DNA of 64,000 bases from Notolepis coatsorum (taxonomy: Eukaryota; Chordata; Actinopteri; Aulopiformes; Paralepididae). The stretch covers positions 34,940,576 through 35,004,575 of the forward strand of contig OZ020593.1 of the NCBI GenBank assembly GCA_963971535.1, given 5' to 3'. Shown piece after piece: positions 24,236-36,631 of the stretch. How positions within the stretch are numbered: position 1 is the stretch's first letter; each line of letters begins with the position of its first letter. The notes under the pieces were generated by a model. It ran no database searches. It had not been told where the DNA came from and saw only the letters and a list, made by a program, of their open reading frames with translations. The position numbers and the translations under genes are program-made.

Positions 24236-25329
24236 TGTTATCTGTATAGACAAGCAGGACCAGAAGTGTGTTATCTATCTGTATAGAATAATAGGAGCAG
24301 GAGTGTGTTATCTGCATATAATAACAAGACCAGGAGTGTGTTATCTGTATATAATAACAGGTTCAGTATACTAGTGTGTTATCTGTATATAATAACAGGG
24401 TCAGTCGTGTGTTATCTGTATAGAATAACAGGGTCAGTCGTGTGTTATCTGTATAGAATAACAGGGTCAGTATACTAGTGTGTTATCTGTATATAATAAC
24501 AAGACCAGTCGTGTGTTATCTGCATAGAATAACAAGACCAGGAGTGTGTTATCTGTATAGAATAACAGGGTCAGTATACTAGTGTGTTATCTACATAGAA
24601 TAACAAGACCAGGAGTGTGTTATCTACATAGAATAACAAGACCAGGAGTGTGCTATCTACATTAACAGAATCAGGAGTGTGTTATCTGTATAGAATAATA
24701 GGAGCATGAGTGTGTTATCTGCATATAACAACAAGACCTGGGCCCCGTTCCTTGTACCTGGATAACTGAGTTAGCCGGATAACTTTAACTGGATAACTGA
24801 GTTAGCCGGACTTTCCGGTTCCCCGTACGTGGATTTTCCAAATCACCATGACAACAGATCCAAAAGTTTGAGCCTGGTCGAAAGCAGAGTTTAAGTTCAA
24901 GTTAGCCTGAACCATCGCCACGCCCCCGCAAAGAAGTGACAGCCCGTTTCCTGAAACTATTCCCACAGTCTACGATCTGCATTATACCATTCTGAATTAC
25001 GTTTTTGTGCTCCATTCTTCCAGAGGGGGCTTTTGAAATGTAAAATAGACCCAAAATGCTGATACTAAATTCACTTTGTCCTAAATAATGCACGTTATAT
25101 ATACCGTGGCGCTCGCTCGTGCGATGTACACATTATGTGGTTATTTTAATTGTAACTGGGATTAAGATGTCTGATGAGATGCGCTGTTTGACGGATTTGA
25201 GAAATTGAATGAGCCGTTGACGTCACATTAATGAATGAGGATAAAGAGATAAACTTCATTCAAAACAAAGGATATTCTAAACACGGGTCTCTCGTTCATT
25301 AATGTATAAACAATGAATTTATCCCATCT

Positions 25330-25400
25330 GGCACAGTGGTGCAGCGGTAGTGCTCAAGCCTGCCAACCCAGCGACCGGGGTTCAAAACCCGGTGTTTCCA
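25330..25400 (+). other. tRNA-Gly(GCC)-like sequence inside the transposon
   Basis: A box TGGTGCAGCGGTAGTGC, an anticodon-like loop CTGCCAA and T arm CCGGGGTTCAAAACCCGG. The sequence most resembles tRNA-Gly with anticodon GCC. The D arm can pair and the T stem pairs with an 8-nt loop, but the acceptor and anticodon stems do not, so it is tRNA-like and probably not a functional tRNA. Confidence 0.6.
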
Positions 25401-25559
25401 ATATGATTTTTTTGAATATAATATTAATGATTATACGCCAAAGTAGCCTGGTTTTAAGTTAAAATATTATAAATCTACATGCATTGAGGATGTCATTCTT
25501 TATATAGCTCTCAACGTGCACCAAATTGAATTATTCCTATATTGCAAAAAGAAGGAAAA

Positions 25560-25626
25560 GACTAGGGTCTCGAACCCCGGTCGTCTGCGTGATAGTCAAA
25601 ACAACAACCCGTTAGACCACATTGGA
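25560..25626 (-). other. tRNA-Asp-like sequence, opposite strand
   Basis: On the minus strand it reads TGTGGTCTAACGGGTT (A-box region), CTATCAC (anticodon-like loop, ATC) and GACCGGGGTTCGAGACCC (T arm with B box). It resembles tRNA-Asp. The acceptor stem does not pair, so it is a decayed or purely promoter-like tRNA relic. Confidence 0.55.
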
Positions 25627-26150
25627 GATAAGTTAAAGATCGACTATACATCAATCAATGGGTAAGAGAGCCGTATCGTAATTCTGTATAAGTTTAACTA
25701 ATTATTTTCGCTAGCAAGATCTCATTTGATTATTCAATCCAGCAGGCAAGTTTAAAGAAATATAATCTGATTGATTGAGGTAATGAGGGACTTAAAATTA
25801 GCCTATAGATAACGCATTTAACTTGTCGGCGAGGCGATTGAGCCGTATTGCAATCTGTCAATAAAGTTTTAAATCAATTAATCAATCAATGCCGTTAGAG
25901 AATCAGGATCTCTGCCATCGATACGTGCTGGCTTTTCGCCTGAAGCGGGCCGCGCGCATTTAGCCTGAGTCGCAAGTCTGGCTTGAGTTAACGAGACTGA
26001 ATCCACCTTCGAGGAACAGGAAAATCCCGGCTTCGAACATCGGGTTAACTGAAGCTGGATAATGACATCTTGATCGACTTAGTTGAACCAGGTACAAGAA
26101 ACAGGGCCCAGGGGTGTGTTATCTGTATAGAATAACAATAGGAATATGAG

Positions 26151-27684
26151 TGGACATCTTTGATGTATTCACTCACATGATAACACCTACAGTAGCATGG
26201 GTCAGAAAGAGGACAGTGCCAGTGTGGAAGTGAGCAGCTGTGATGTGGGCTATTTTAAGAAATTTGATGATGACTTAAAATAAGAGGAGACATCTCGTAT
26301 CACCAACCATCAGTTTTGTTTTGTCTGTTTTTTGTCAAATAAAAAAAAGAAAGAGTGACAAAATTGTGCAAGTAAAGTCCACAAGCCAGTCTTGTCTTTT
26401 CTGTCAAAGCCGTCAGTCTTGTCGTTATTACCGCCGTTGCTTCTTCATTCCTGTCAAAATAATGCACCCGTGTCTCCGGGACTCGAGTCCTTGAACGGAG
26501 CTGTGCAGGGTATTCACTTCAGAACAAAGGAGATGAGCCGTGACAGCTGGGGGAAGGAACACGGCAAGGAGAGAACCCACTGTTGTTAGCCTACTTAACC
26601 ACCATAACTCAGATGCTCAGTCAAATAGACTTTAGGTCTAGGTTTATCATATTGTACACACAAGTGTCCGTAGTGTTTACACCGAAATTATTATGTACGC
26701 CGCAATGCCGGTTTTGGTGCATGAGAATGGACCGGCAAACACAATAGATCAATGTTATTTGATTAATAGGACTTGTTTGCGGCATATCCCCCAGTCACCT
26801 TCAACAGGTCAGAGATAGCTATCAGGCTGCACTTGGTATTTTCTAATAAAAATGCTAATTCTATAGCTGTCTCATGCCACTGTTTGCTCCCTAGGTTCTT
26901 CGAGCCTGATAACCTCAAGACCGAGCCAAGTTTGTTTTCTGACCTCCATCTCCCTTATCTTATCGGTTGTTGAATAGTGAATGATACGTGTACTCATCCA
27001 TTGTTGTTGTTGTTGTCGGGCAGGATATTTGCTATCTGCTTGTAAACAAATCTTGCAAAAATCAGCCCAGTTATTGATAATACAAGTAATTGCACAATAG
27101 GTAATCGTCTTCACTCAATTCCGATAGGCTAAACCAATCTCGTTGTTGTTGTTTTTCCATTTTGACAGTTCATTTTCTAAATTGTTATAACAGCTTTATG
27201 TTCAAGGCACCATAACCTTTGTCTAGTGATACATATGGTATCCCCTTTTTTTGGTCACTATGGTATTTGATTAGATACCTTTCTCCGAACCTCTTGGCAC
27301 TGTGCCTTGCATTCCGTGGGAGGGTCCCCCCCCCGCGTGATTACCAAACCAAGGTAGACACGCGTCCCCCCCCCCCAGCAATGACAGCCGTGACCTTTCA
27401 CTAATTGTTTGATACCACAACAGCTTAGCACTAATGAGCTGGAGTGCAGGGCGCGCCTCAGCGTGGTGGTTCACTGCTGCAACCCGTCGGATGAGGCCCC
27501 GGCAGCTATATCTTCTTGTGTCTGTACTCTCAAGTCAAAGGTTTTCAAATTCCCAAATGACTTTCCATGGTGTGCCCATCCAGGGCCTGCCGCTCACTTG
27601 TTCTTATTTAAATGTTATGTAAGCAAGCATCTGTTCATCTTGAATGATGTTGTCCCTCCAGGTGTTATTGTGAGAACAGAAACA
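26151..27684. other. Unassigned, no gene seen
   Basis: No recognised coding motif. Short GTTGTTGTTGTT and polyC tracts (near 27330 and 27366) are the only simple features. Confidence 0.45.
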
Positions 27685-28650
27685 TGCATAGTAAGTAAAC
27701 AGGTTTAGCAGGAGAGTGTGTGTTGCTATTGCTATCACTCCAGCTATGGATGTAAGTAAACAGGTTTAGCAGGAGAGTGTGTTGCTAGTGCTATCACTCC
27801 AGCTATACAATAGATGTAAGTAAACAGGTTTAGCAGGAGAGCGTGTGTTGCTAGTGCTATCACTCCAGCTATACAATAGATGTAAGTAAACAGGTTTAGC
27901 AGGAGAGCGTGTGTTGCTATAGTGGTGTCACTCCAGCTATAGATGTAAGTAAACAGGTTTAGCAGTTGAGTGTGTGTTGCTAGTGGTGTCACTCCAGCTA
28001 TAGATGTAAGTAAACAGGTTTAGCAGGAGAGAGTGTGTTGCTATTGGTGTCACTCCAGCTATAGATGTAAGTAAACAGGTTTAGCAGGAGAGAGTGTGTT
28101 GCTATTGGTGTCACTCCAGCTATAGATGTACGTAAACAGGTTTAGCAGGAGAGCGTGTGTTGCTAGTGGTGTCACTCCAGCTATAGATGTAAGTAAACAG
28201 GTTTAGCAGGAGAGCGTGTTGCTAGTGGTGTCACTCCAGCTATAGATGTAAGTAAACAGGTTTAGCAGGAGAGAGTGTGTTGCTATAGTGCTATCACTCC
28301 AGCTATAGATGTAAGTAAACAGGTTTAGCAGGAGAGCGTGTTGCTAGTGGTGTCACTCCAGCTATAGATGTAAGTAAACAGGTTTAGCAGGAGAGCGTGT
28401 TGCTAGTGGTGTCACTCCAGCTATACAATAGATGTAAGTAAACAGGTTCAGCAGGAGAGAGTGTGTTGCTAATGCTATCACTCCAGCTATAGATGTAAGT
28501 AAACAGGTTTAGCAGGAGAGCGTGTGTTGCTATAGTGCTATCACTCCAGCTATAGATGTAAGTAAACAGGTTTAGCAGGAGAGCGTGTGTTGCTAGTGGT
28601 GTCACTCCAGCTATCTGTAAGTAAACAGGTTTAGCAGGAGATACTCCAGC
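27685..28650 (+). repeat. Minisatellite, 16 units of about 60-66 bp
   Basis: Each unit starts near GTAAGTAAACAGGTTTAGCA and contains TGCTAGTGGTGTCACTCCAG and CTATAGAT. Unit length varies by a few bases (for example an extra ACAATA). Minus-strand frames through it are repeat artefacts. Confidence 0.95.
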
Positions 28651-29309
28651 TACAGTGGCTCTATCCAGTTCATGTGTTTGTCTACAGATATATAAGATAT
28701 CAAAGTTCTACTGTAATCATAATATATTTATTTACAAGACCGTAAATACATTATGAGGGAGGACAAGTGATGGTTAATTAGCCCTCCATTCGACTGGAGT
28801 ATTGAAAATTGAGTGGCAAGGAGACAGCAGTCACATTAATTCTCTCCAGAAACCTTCACTCTCGTGTCTCCTTCTCGGGGCTAAATAATGCTTTACCGCA
28901 AGAAAAGGGATTTCAAAAACCACCACCTACTACTCTGCTCCACACTTGAACACACGGCTGCCCAGGAGCACAGAGTCAGCTTCATTAAAATGCATCGCTA
29001 CTCTCACAGTCGCACGTTGTTTATGTACAAATTAACATGAATTAATTCTCTCTGCGCAATCCCGCTCCGAGACCCCACCTGACCCCGGTGTTCTCAGTCT
29101 AAATTAAACTAGGCTTGTTTTCCGAGGCTGAGATGAGGATGCGCACCTGTACCGGAGGAGAGGTACACTGAGGTGAGGCACACATTCACACCGCCGGCTG
29201 TATAATAATAATTGTATCAGTGGAAATTACTATTCGTGAGTTTTATTAACCCTTTGAGGCCCCCGGTTATAACATTATAACATCCCTGTTAGATGTGTTA
29301 TAGGTTAGG
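28651..29309. other. Unassigned; possible lone piggyBac-like end at about 29249
   Basis: No gene seen. TTAACCCTTTGAGGCCC resembles a piggyBac-type terminal repeat, but I found no partner end. Confidence 0.4.
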
Positions 29310-29880
29310 TTTAGGTTTACTTTATTTGTTCAAGGGGGACAGTATTAATAAAACATTTTACAAATGTAAATGCACCCAATTTTAGCCAAAAAGCTAATTT
29401 CCATTGGCAGTCCCCCTGCCAGAAGGTACAGGCTAAAATTCAGTGTAAAAAAGGGTTAGCAATAAAAACAGAATAAAATCAAGATACATAACATTAGAAT
29501 AAAAACACAACAAAAGCACATAGACATAGTAGGGATACAGGTCACAATACAATCATGGACACAAGGACAGAGCACATCATGACATATTAAGAGACCTAGA
29601 CATAGACAGACGCACAATATCCACACACACACATACACAGTTCTGGTTTTCAATTAGCCATTCCCTAACCCTGCACTTGAATGAATGGTATGATGTGGAC
29701 ACTCTAATTGTTTGAGGAATTGAGTTATATTGGTGAGATGCTCTGTATGAGAAGACGGCCTGGCCAAATACACTTTTTTTTTTAAAGGGATTGTACAGTC
29801 CCCCCTTGCCGCACCTCTAGTGTTCCTGGTTGAGGCAGATTTGAGGTTGATGAAACCGGACAAAGGAGGACGAGCCAATC
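29310..29880 (-). mobile_element. Antisense LINE 3' region, tentative
   Basis: TTTATTTGTTCAAGGGGGAC and the CAGTCCCCCTGCC string that follows resemble the reversed 3' UTR of fish LINEs. The rest is AT-rich with no coding remnant, so the assignment is weak. Confidence 0.4.
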
Positions 29881-30769
29881 CACACTTTATTTTAAAAACT
29901 AGACAGACGTTTTGATATAGGGTCAGGTTTTCCCAACTGAGTAGATTATATTTTTTTAGAATGTGACAATGATGGTACCTGAATGGTTTCTTGCATGTAT
30001 TCCAGGTAATGCATGTATTCCTTTCAGTATGATAAGTAGAGAAGAGGCCAGACAGTATTGTGTGACTTTAGTGGAATGTTTAAATAGGAGTAGGATGCTT
30101 GTTGTAAGTGTTCTGGGGGGGGGGGGGGTCCTTTTAGTATGATATTGTGTGCCTGTACAATTCCTTCAGGTTATCTACTACAATATAACACTCATGTATT
30201 ATTTATACATATATATATTTTTTTTATTTCATTTCAGAATGCCACCAGCAAGGAGAGGTCCTTGATTCCATGTGCAGGATCTGATGGAGGATATTGAGGA
30301 ACATACCAGCGTGTGTGAGTGTCAATATCCAATATTGTCCTTGTCTTATACAATAATGGTGATGGTCTTATGTACAAAGTCAGCATTGTTGTTTTTTAGC
30401 TTCCAGGAAGCTATTCACTGCCGTTCATTGAGCGAGTCAGATAATCCAATACAGTCAACATTTGGTTTATTTTTGTCAGTTACTTTATTGTGGCATGGTA
30501 AATCAGTTAAATGTGGGCGTGCTACAGATGTCTTTCATGCTAGCAAGGACTTTCTCTCCTTGAGTGAAGCCTCTTCCTGGCTTCAAACCACAAGTTCTTG
30601 GCAGCGCGAGAGACGGCAGCACTACCCTTCGAGCTAAATCAAAAGTGCACACTTGATTTGGTTGAAGGACAGTATTTCGGAGTAGTGTGTTTAACAGACT
30701 TCTACCAACTCTGTAGCACACATTTGCTGTGTCTGAAAATCCCGGAAGTCCGGTCTTTTAGATTAGATT
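29881..30769. other. Unassigned, no gene supported
   Basis: A 121-codon plus-strand frame at 30272-30637 has no known motif. A G run lies at 30116-30128. Confidence 0.4.
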
Positions 30770-31080
30770 AGATTCAGATGTATTGCCATTGTACAGTATA
30801 ACGATAAGAAGTTGGCATCTAACCAGAGTGCAAAGGTAACAGTAAATTGCATAGACATACAAAGTACAAGTGATTAAAATGGAATATTTTTAAACGAGTA
30901 CTACTGAATATGCTAATATGTACAGTGATACAGGTATAGGCTACATACAATATGGTAGTAAGCCATACTGGCCAGTGGTATAATTAGTAAGAGTAGGTAG
31001 TGATATATACAGATATAGGTATAGTATATACAGGTACAGTATGTAAACAGGAGTATATGCAGGTATATTCAGACAGATGT
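30770..31080 (-). mobile_element. Antisense LINE-like tail, tentative
   Basis: GATTAGATTAGATTCAGATG followed by TATTGCCATTGTACAGTAT resembles the reversed tail of fish LINE/SINE 3' ends. It is followed by degenerate ATACAGGTATAGTATA repeats. There is no coding part. Confidence 0.35.
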
Positions 31081-31883
31081 GGATTGTTTAGTTTTGCCTG
31101 TTCATCACAAATTATGCTATGCCCAACCAAGTTCGACTTTGCATATTGCTACTGTAATTTTTAGCTATGACCAGCATGGTGGTCAATTGGTTGAAATTTT
31201 ACATGGAGGTCAAGTGTGTTCATGCCAACTGGTGAAAAGGGGGTGTGGCAATGGAATATATGTATGTAATGTAAACCACTGTCAATACCTGCCAGTAAGT
31301 GAGTCAGTTCATATCCAAGAGCGAGCGCAGACAGCATGCCCCCAAATGACAACACATGGCAAATCATTTTCACACTAGTTCCATGGCTGTGCAGAGCTGG
31401 GTGAGTGATGGAGCACTGTGAGGGCCCCGTGTGCAGATATTAAATGAATAATTGACACATTCGGGATGTCATTTAGAACGGCAGGCACGGAGCACCAGCG
31501 TTTTTGTCTCCGGGAGGACAGACAGCCGACACCTCCTCGCCCCCCCCCCCTTTAGATTGAGATCAAAGGTGTTCCTCATGCAGATCAGCGGGACATCTCG
31601 GTTATGTTTTATTAATCAAAGTGGGGGCCATTTACAGGGTAGCACCTTCCTCACCATCGCTTGGACCAGCCGCGTCAGAAGGCCAGCCGGCTGGGGATAT
31701 GGCCCGTGTTTCAGAGCGGCTAATTTGTCTTTGGAGAACCTCATTTGCATGGCGATGACATGAGAACTTCTAAATGGATCAGCTGCCACCGACAATTTAG
31801 ATGGAGCGGGCATCTGGTGGTCGGCAAATGGGTAGCAAATGAAAGTCAATTGATGAGAGGTGGAACTTGAATTTTCTCCTTTA
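31081..31883. other. Unassigned, no gene seen
   Basis: No motif recognised in any frame. A C run lies near 31541-31551. Confidence 0.4.
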
Positions 31884-31995
31884 TGGTGTAATCACCATGG
31901 CACATGTGATTACCATTTAATCACCATGGTTACCATGTAATCACCAGGGTTACCATGTAATCACCATGGTTACCATGTAATCACCATGGCACATG
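31884..31995 (+). repeat. Short tandem repeat, TAATCACCATGG units
   Basis: Five or six units of about 19-20 bp (ATGTAATCACCATGGTTACC) with internal dyad symmetry (CCATGG, GGTTACC). Confidence 0.85.
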
Positions 31996-33265
31996 CTCCT
32001 ACCGGGGAGTGGTCTCTCATTTGTTCTACAGTCTTGATTGCAATGGAGCCGCTTACAATATAATATCCTGACAAAGGGACCCTTATGAGCAATATTTGGC
32101 TTGTGCCAATCTTCAATGGGATGACCATGACCATCATTTTTCTTTCTTTGCAACAAATCACTTCTGTGGGTTTCCATAACAAGTGAACACGGTGCTCTTT
32201 GGGGAAAGGATATATATATATACAGTATATATAATTGTTATTTTTGTTATTATTATTTTATTATGTTAATGTGTCAGACTTTATCAGAAGCACCACTTAG
32301 ACATTTAGTCGGTTTTCTTCCCCGAACATATTTCACATTGTGGAACAAATTGTGTAGACCTGTCCTTCAGGTGTCCCTTAAGTAGGAAGTTAGTGTTAGC
32401 ATTACTAACCATAACATTGAAGCCATAGGGAAGAGCTAGCTTACCGCTACTAGCATCCCATGTGTCCAATGAGGAATGCTAATAATGCTAACATGTCATT
32501 TTAGAGAAACTGACATGCAAATAATAATACATGTATCCTCCAATGTGATGCATGTGGGAAAATCATTCAATACAATTCTAAATGTCAAACTATCCCATTT
32601 ATTTGTATTTCTAAAAAGACTGTCCAAGCTGTCCAAAAATAGGGACCCACAGGAAATCCATACAAAAATAAAGCAAACATGGAGCCCAGACTGTGAAATG
32701 TTGGAAACTATCTAGCCTAATACTCAAGAGCACCCATGTGCTGTTCAACATAACTCCCCCTGAAGCACTGGCAATATTCCACACAGTGCCCCATAATCAG
32801 GCATGCGTTGCTCTTGGGACGGGGTTGCACTCCGTGCAGGGTAAGATTTGAGCCAAAGCGCGTGCACGCACACAGGAATGCGCTGCACTCGCCAACTCGC
32901 TATAAGTACCCAACTGGGCTACTTTGCATATCAATATCGCCGGTCGTCAGGTGTGTTAAATACGTTCTCAGATACATTCACACCTAACTTGTTGTGAATG
33001 ATATGTGTTACATTCCATTCGTAGAGGCAATTAGGCACTGTCTGTAGTCTGTGCTCAAGCGAGGGGACATTTATGCGCATGCGCGGGAGCGCACGTGGCG
33101 CCATTAGGTGCGTGCAACCCCAGTTGATATCAGGAACGCACGCCTGCCCATAATGAGGCAACCTCTGCAGTGAGCAGGAAGTTAATGGTGAGCTAGGGTT
33201 AAAGGTTAGGGTTAGACTTAAGGAACTAATCCCAAACCAGGACCTACTTCGTGTGTCTGGATATT
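31996..33265. other. Unassigned, no gene seen
   Basis: A short TA tract near 32211-32230. No coding motif or element end recognised. Confidence 0.4.
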
Positions 33266-33282
33266 AAGACTGTCACCTTTCC

Positions 33283-33762
33283 GGCGGCTAGGTGGTGTAG
33301 TGGGCAAGGCACTCGCCACCAGTGTGGAGACGCTAGGATTCGCGTGTTCGAATCCAGCTCTCCACATTGTTTTCAGTTTAGCTGGTCGTCCGCAGTAATA
33401 CACATTGGCCGTATTACGGGGAGGGAAACTGAAGGGTGGGGATCGGGCGTTGTGAACAAGCGACTCCTACAAGTCGGTTGGTGCGCCTGCGCAGTAGAAT
33501 CAGGAAGTGTCGGGGGCAGCGTGAGCCTCCCACGCGTTACTCCTCGACACTGAGAGATCGAGCTGCGCAGGTGAAAAGATGCGACTGCTGTTACCTCAAG
33601 TACCGGAGGGGACTTGTGCTATGTATGACTTAGTCCACATTCCAGCCGGCTTGTGGGAGGCAAGAAACAGCGTTCGTGACAGGGGAGGGTTGAATTGGAT
33701 GATACGAAATTGGGATGGGAGAAAATATAGAAAAATGGGAGAAAAAGTGGATAAAAAAAAAA
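33283..33762 (+). mobile_element. tRNA-derived SINE with 17-bp target duplication
   Basis: The head carries A box TGGTGTAGTGGGCAAGGC and B box GTTCGAATCC; the tail is A-rich (AAGTGGATAAAAAAAAAAAA). The direct repeat AAGACTGTCACCTTTCC flanks it at 33266-33282 and 33763-33779 without a mismatch, which suggests a young insertion. Same family as 12316-12779 and 50405-50781. Confidence 0.92.
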
Positions 33763-34135
33763 AAGACTGTCACCTTTCCCCCAAACCAAGTTTGAGCAAA
33801 TATATAATTTAGAAAATATAATTTATTCTTTGAACATTGATGTAATCAGAATCCTACTGTATAGTCCCATCTTTTCATAAATGCAAGCAATCTCAAAACA
33901 ATTATTGTCATCAATCAGTTTCGATAGGTGTAGTTGCGTCTTGCCTCTGGAGAGCGTGCGCCAGAGAGAGGGAGATAAAGGGAGTGAGTGAGTGAGTGTG
34001 AGAGAACGAGAGTAGAGTAGATGCACCTACTGTACTGGCAAGCAAAAACGAATACACTTAGTTTTTACAGTCTATGGAACATACAAGGTCACCTGATCAA
34101 AATAATCGCTCCCTATTTAGGTCACTAGACGTGTT

Positions 34136-34345
34136 TAGGGGCGACAGTGGCTCGGGAGGTAGAGCAGTCGTCTGGCAGCGTGTCGATGTGTCCTTGAGCA
34201 AGACACTTAACCCCTAATTGCTCCCGATGAGCAGGTTGGCACCTTGCATGGTTGCCTCCGCCGTTGGTGTGTGAATGTGAGTGAATGGGTAAAATGTGAG
34301 TAACAAATTGTAAAGCGCTTTGGATAAAAGCGCTATATAAAAAAA
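34136..34345 (+). mobile_element. SINE with A box but no B box
   Basis: GGCGACAGTGGCTCGGGAGG starts a tRNA-like head (AGTGGCTCGGGAGGTAGAGC), followed by TGTCCTTGAGCAAGACACTT and the tail GTAAAGCGCTTTGGATAAAA, a combination I recognise from common fish SINEs. The region that should hold the B box (GGTTCGA) is missing between about 34175 and 34190. Confidence 0.7.
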
Positions 34346-34519
34346 AGCAGCCATTTATACAGTAGTTGTAGGAATAACATTGTCCCTGTAACCTCGTTGG
34401 ACAAATCTTGTCTTCCATTGTCTCACTTTGACCTCAGGTGACCTTGCATGTAGGGAAGAGTTGAGCCACTAAAACCCCTCCTGGCACAGCCCCTCCCTTA
34501 ACACTTTGGATGCCACTAG

Positions 34520-34700
34520 TTCTGTATCACACTAGCTCCCGCTCAGCGTCTCATTGCATATATCTCGCTTCAGCATACTGAATACATTTCAAAATGTACC
34601 TTTAAATGCCAGCATTCATCTGGCCACACCCCCATCCGCTTACCTACATAAGCAGGGGTGGTGCCACACACTCATCTCCTTCTCAAATTTCATCACAAGC
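34520..34700 (+). repeat. DIRS-like 5' terminal repeat
   Basis: Starts TTCTGTATCACACTAGCTCC. Inverted copy at 41300-41450. Confidence 0.8.
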
Positions 34701-35415
34701 AACGTGTTGCTCATATGCCCACTTGACGTGGAGAAAAATATTGGCTGACAATGTTTACGAGGAAAGGAAGAACAAGAGATACGTTGACATCATATCTTTA
34801 TTTTCTCTCTCACTATTTTCGAGAAAATACGGCGATATTGTCTTCGTCACTGGAGTGTCTGGAAGATGGTGATCATTCTAAAATCCTCCACCGGTTTTCG
34901 TATTGGGAGCACGCCGCTTCATGCCTCTCAACTGCAGTTCCTTGCTGTGCTGGTTGCGGTAAAACCTTTCAGGACACAGCTGAACTTTAGGACGCGCCGC
35001 TGTTGTGAGAAGCGGTGAGTTCCAGGTTGGTGAGTGATGTTTTTGCTTGCGGCTCCACTTGTCTGTTAGTGCTATGGGGGCTGGCTGACAATGTTTACGA
35101 ACACCGGCCCCAGATTAAGGTCTTTTGTTCAGCCTCTTAGGCAACAGCGGAAGACCTTGATCTGAAGCCCATTATAGTTTAACTAGTGGGCCACGACCAT
35201 TAACACTGGTGATCCCTGTGTTTTCTGGACGAGTGGATGTTTTCTCTGTCACCGTGTAGGCCCCATCTTTCATATCCAAATGAGAGTATTCCCTCACGAG
35301 GAAATATGGGCATAGATGTTCGTTAGTGGAAGATCTGTGTTCAAGTCAGCTACAGGCCAGTTTGGTATTGTGCTGGCTCCGTCGGGTGTTGGTAAAATCA
35401 CCGTTGTAAAACTGT
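34701..35415 (+). other. DIRS-like internal DNA, no gene
   Basis: No coding motif. TGGCTGACAATGTTTACGA occurs twice (about 34741 and 35082). Confidence 0.4.
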
Positions 35416-36090
35416 GTTAACATCAGTGTTGGGACTAACGCGTTACAAAGTAACGCGTTACAGAAACGAAGTTACTTTTTGCCGCAACTAGTACTCTAAC
35501 GCATTACTTTTGAAATTCAGTAACGCTACTTACGTTACTGAATGGTTCGTCACTGCGTTATTTGCGTTATATACGGCGTAGATTGATAGCGAGCGGTAGT
35601 GATTATTATTATTATTATTATCCTCATCCCCACCCGCGTAGAATGATACGAGGCGAGTCTGGCCACTGGCCAATCAGAAGTGCGCAAACCAGATGCGGCT
35701 ACGGAAAGAAATAGACCCTCTCTATTGTAAACAAAACAAACGCTCGCTATAAATCCACATAAAAAGAACGCAGTAACAAACTAACAAACCATTTAGCAAC
35801 TACTTGGAGAGATAATTAATATACAACATGGAAACGAGATAAAGAACATGTTTGAGGCGCTGCTGGAGTCGACTAACGTAACGTTACTACATCTCGACCA
35901 CCGCAGACTTTGGTGAGTGCAACTGAAACTCAAGTTGATCAGCGGATTTTGACTGTAGCAGGGAATCTCATAATACTAATCAAACAATATAAATATAGTC
36001 CTTTCATGCACAATTGATATCCTAACTATTCTAACGTTGCAATGCTTTGATTGATATCTTAAACAACGTTGCAACTTGCAAGATGGTGAA

Positions 36091-36631
36091 TGAATGAATT
36101 AATGAATGAATGAATGAAAACTTTATTTAACAGATTGCAGAATGGGTACAATACAGTACGGCTCAATACATACAATTGTTAAGGGGATGCAGACCTGAGA
36201 AAGACGTTTGTCTTGTTTCCATCAGGGTCCCCCATTTTCAATTCATATAGACATTTATGACATACACAACATACATGACATTTATGGCATAGGGACGTGT
36301 TTAGTCCCTTGTTTGAGCCGAATCTGGGTTTTACATGATTTGTGGAGCTCCCTCTGGTGTAGTGGTTGTGGTATTCACTGACCTTTGGGAAGTATTTTGA
36401 CATGTACATGGGTACCCCGGTCGTATAGTGTATCTTGTAGACCAGGCCCATTGCAAGTTGCTGTACTCTGTCGTCTACTCTAAGCCATCCTAGGTTGTCA
36501 AAGTGGGCAGGGGTGAGGTGGGTTCAGGTCAAGTAGTAGTCTGACCAGTTTGTTTTGTGATGTTTGTAATTTTGTTTTAAGCGCCTTTGAGGTGCTTTGG
36601 TACCATGAGGTGCAAGCATAGTCGTAGTATG
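36091..36631 (-). mobile_element. Antisense L2-type LINE tail with internal deletion
   Basis: On the minus strand this matches 57170-57490 and then 57847-58045 of the LINE at 54.6-58 kb, with about 356 bp missing at a GT junction. It carries VYKIHYTTGVPMYMSKYFPK and the (TTCA)n tail. It lies inside the hAT element. Confidence 0.85.

Larger units (their letters stand above)
24740..26109. mobile_element. Non-autonomous TIR DNA transposon carrying tRNA-like sequences
   Basis: The terminal inverted repeats are GGGCCCCGTTCCTTGTACCT (left) and the complement of AGGTACAAGAAACAGGGCCC (right), matching at 18 of 20 positions. No transposase frame is present. The target duplication is ambiguous because the flanks are repetitive, so I leave the superfamily open. 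Harbinger/ISL2EU-type is a guess from the GGGCCC ends. Confidence 0.8.
24236..26150 (+). repeat. Minisatellite, about 33-bp units, interrupted by a transposon
   Basis: About 15 units of the type GTGTGTTATCTGTATAGAAT followed by AACAGGGTCAGT run from 24236 to 24738, and one more lies at 26112-26145. The 1.37-kb TIR element at 24740-26109 sits between them, so it inserted into the array. Confidence 0.9.

Noticed and set aside
25330-25626. Two functional tRNA genes
   Set aside because: A and B boxes look good, but acceptor stems do not pair and there is no clear T-run terminator after either.
27744-28605. Minus-strand repeated frames containing LLNLFTYIY
   Set aside because: Artefact of the 60-66 bp minisatellite.
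24236-28650. Possible CRISPR array
   Set aside because: Units are head-to-tail with no unique spacers of constant length, no cas genes, and the surroundings are vertebrate-type DNA.
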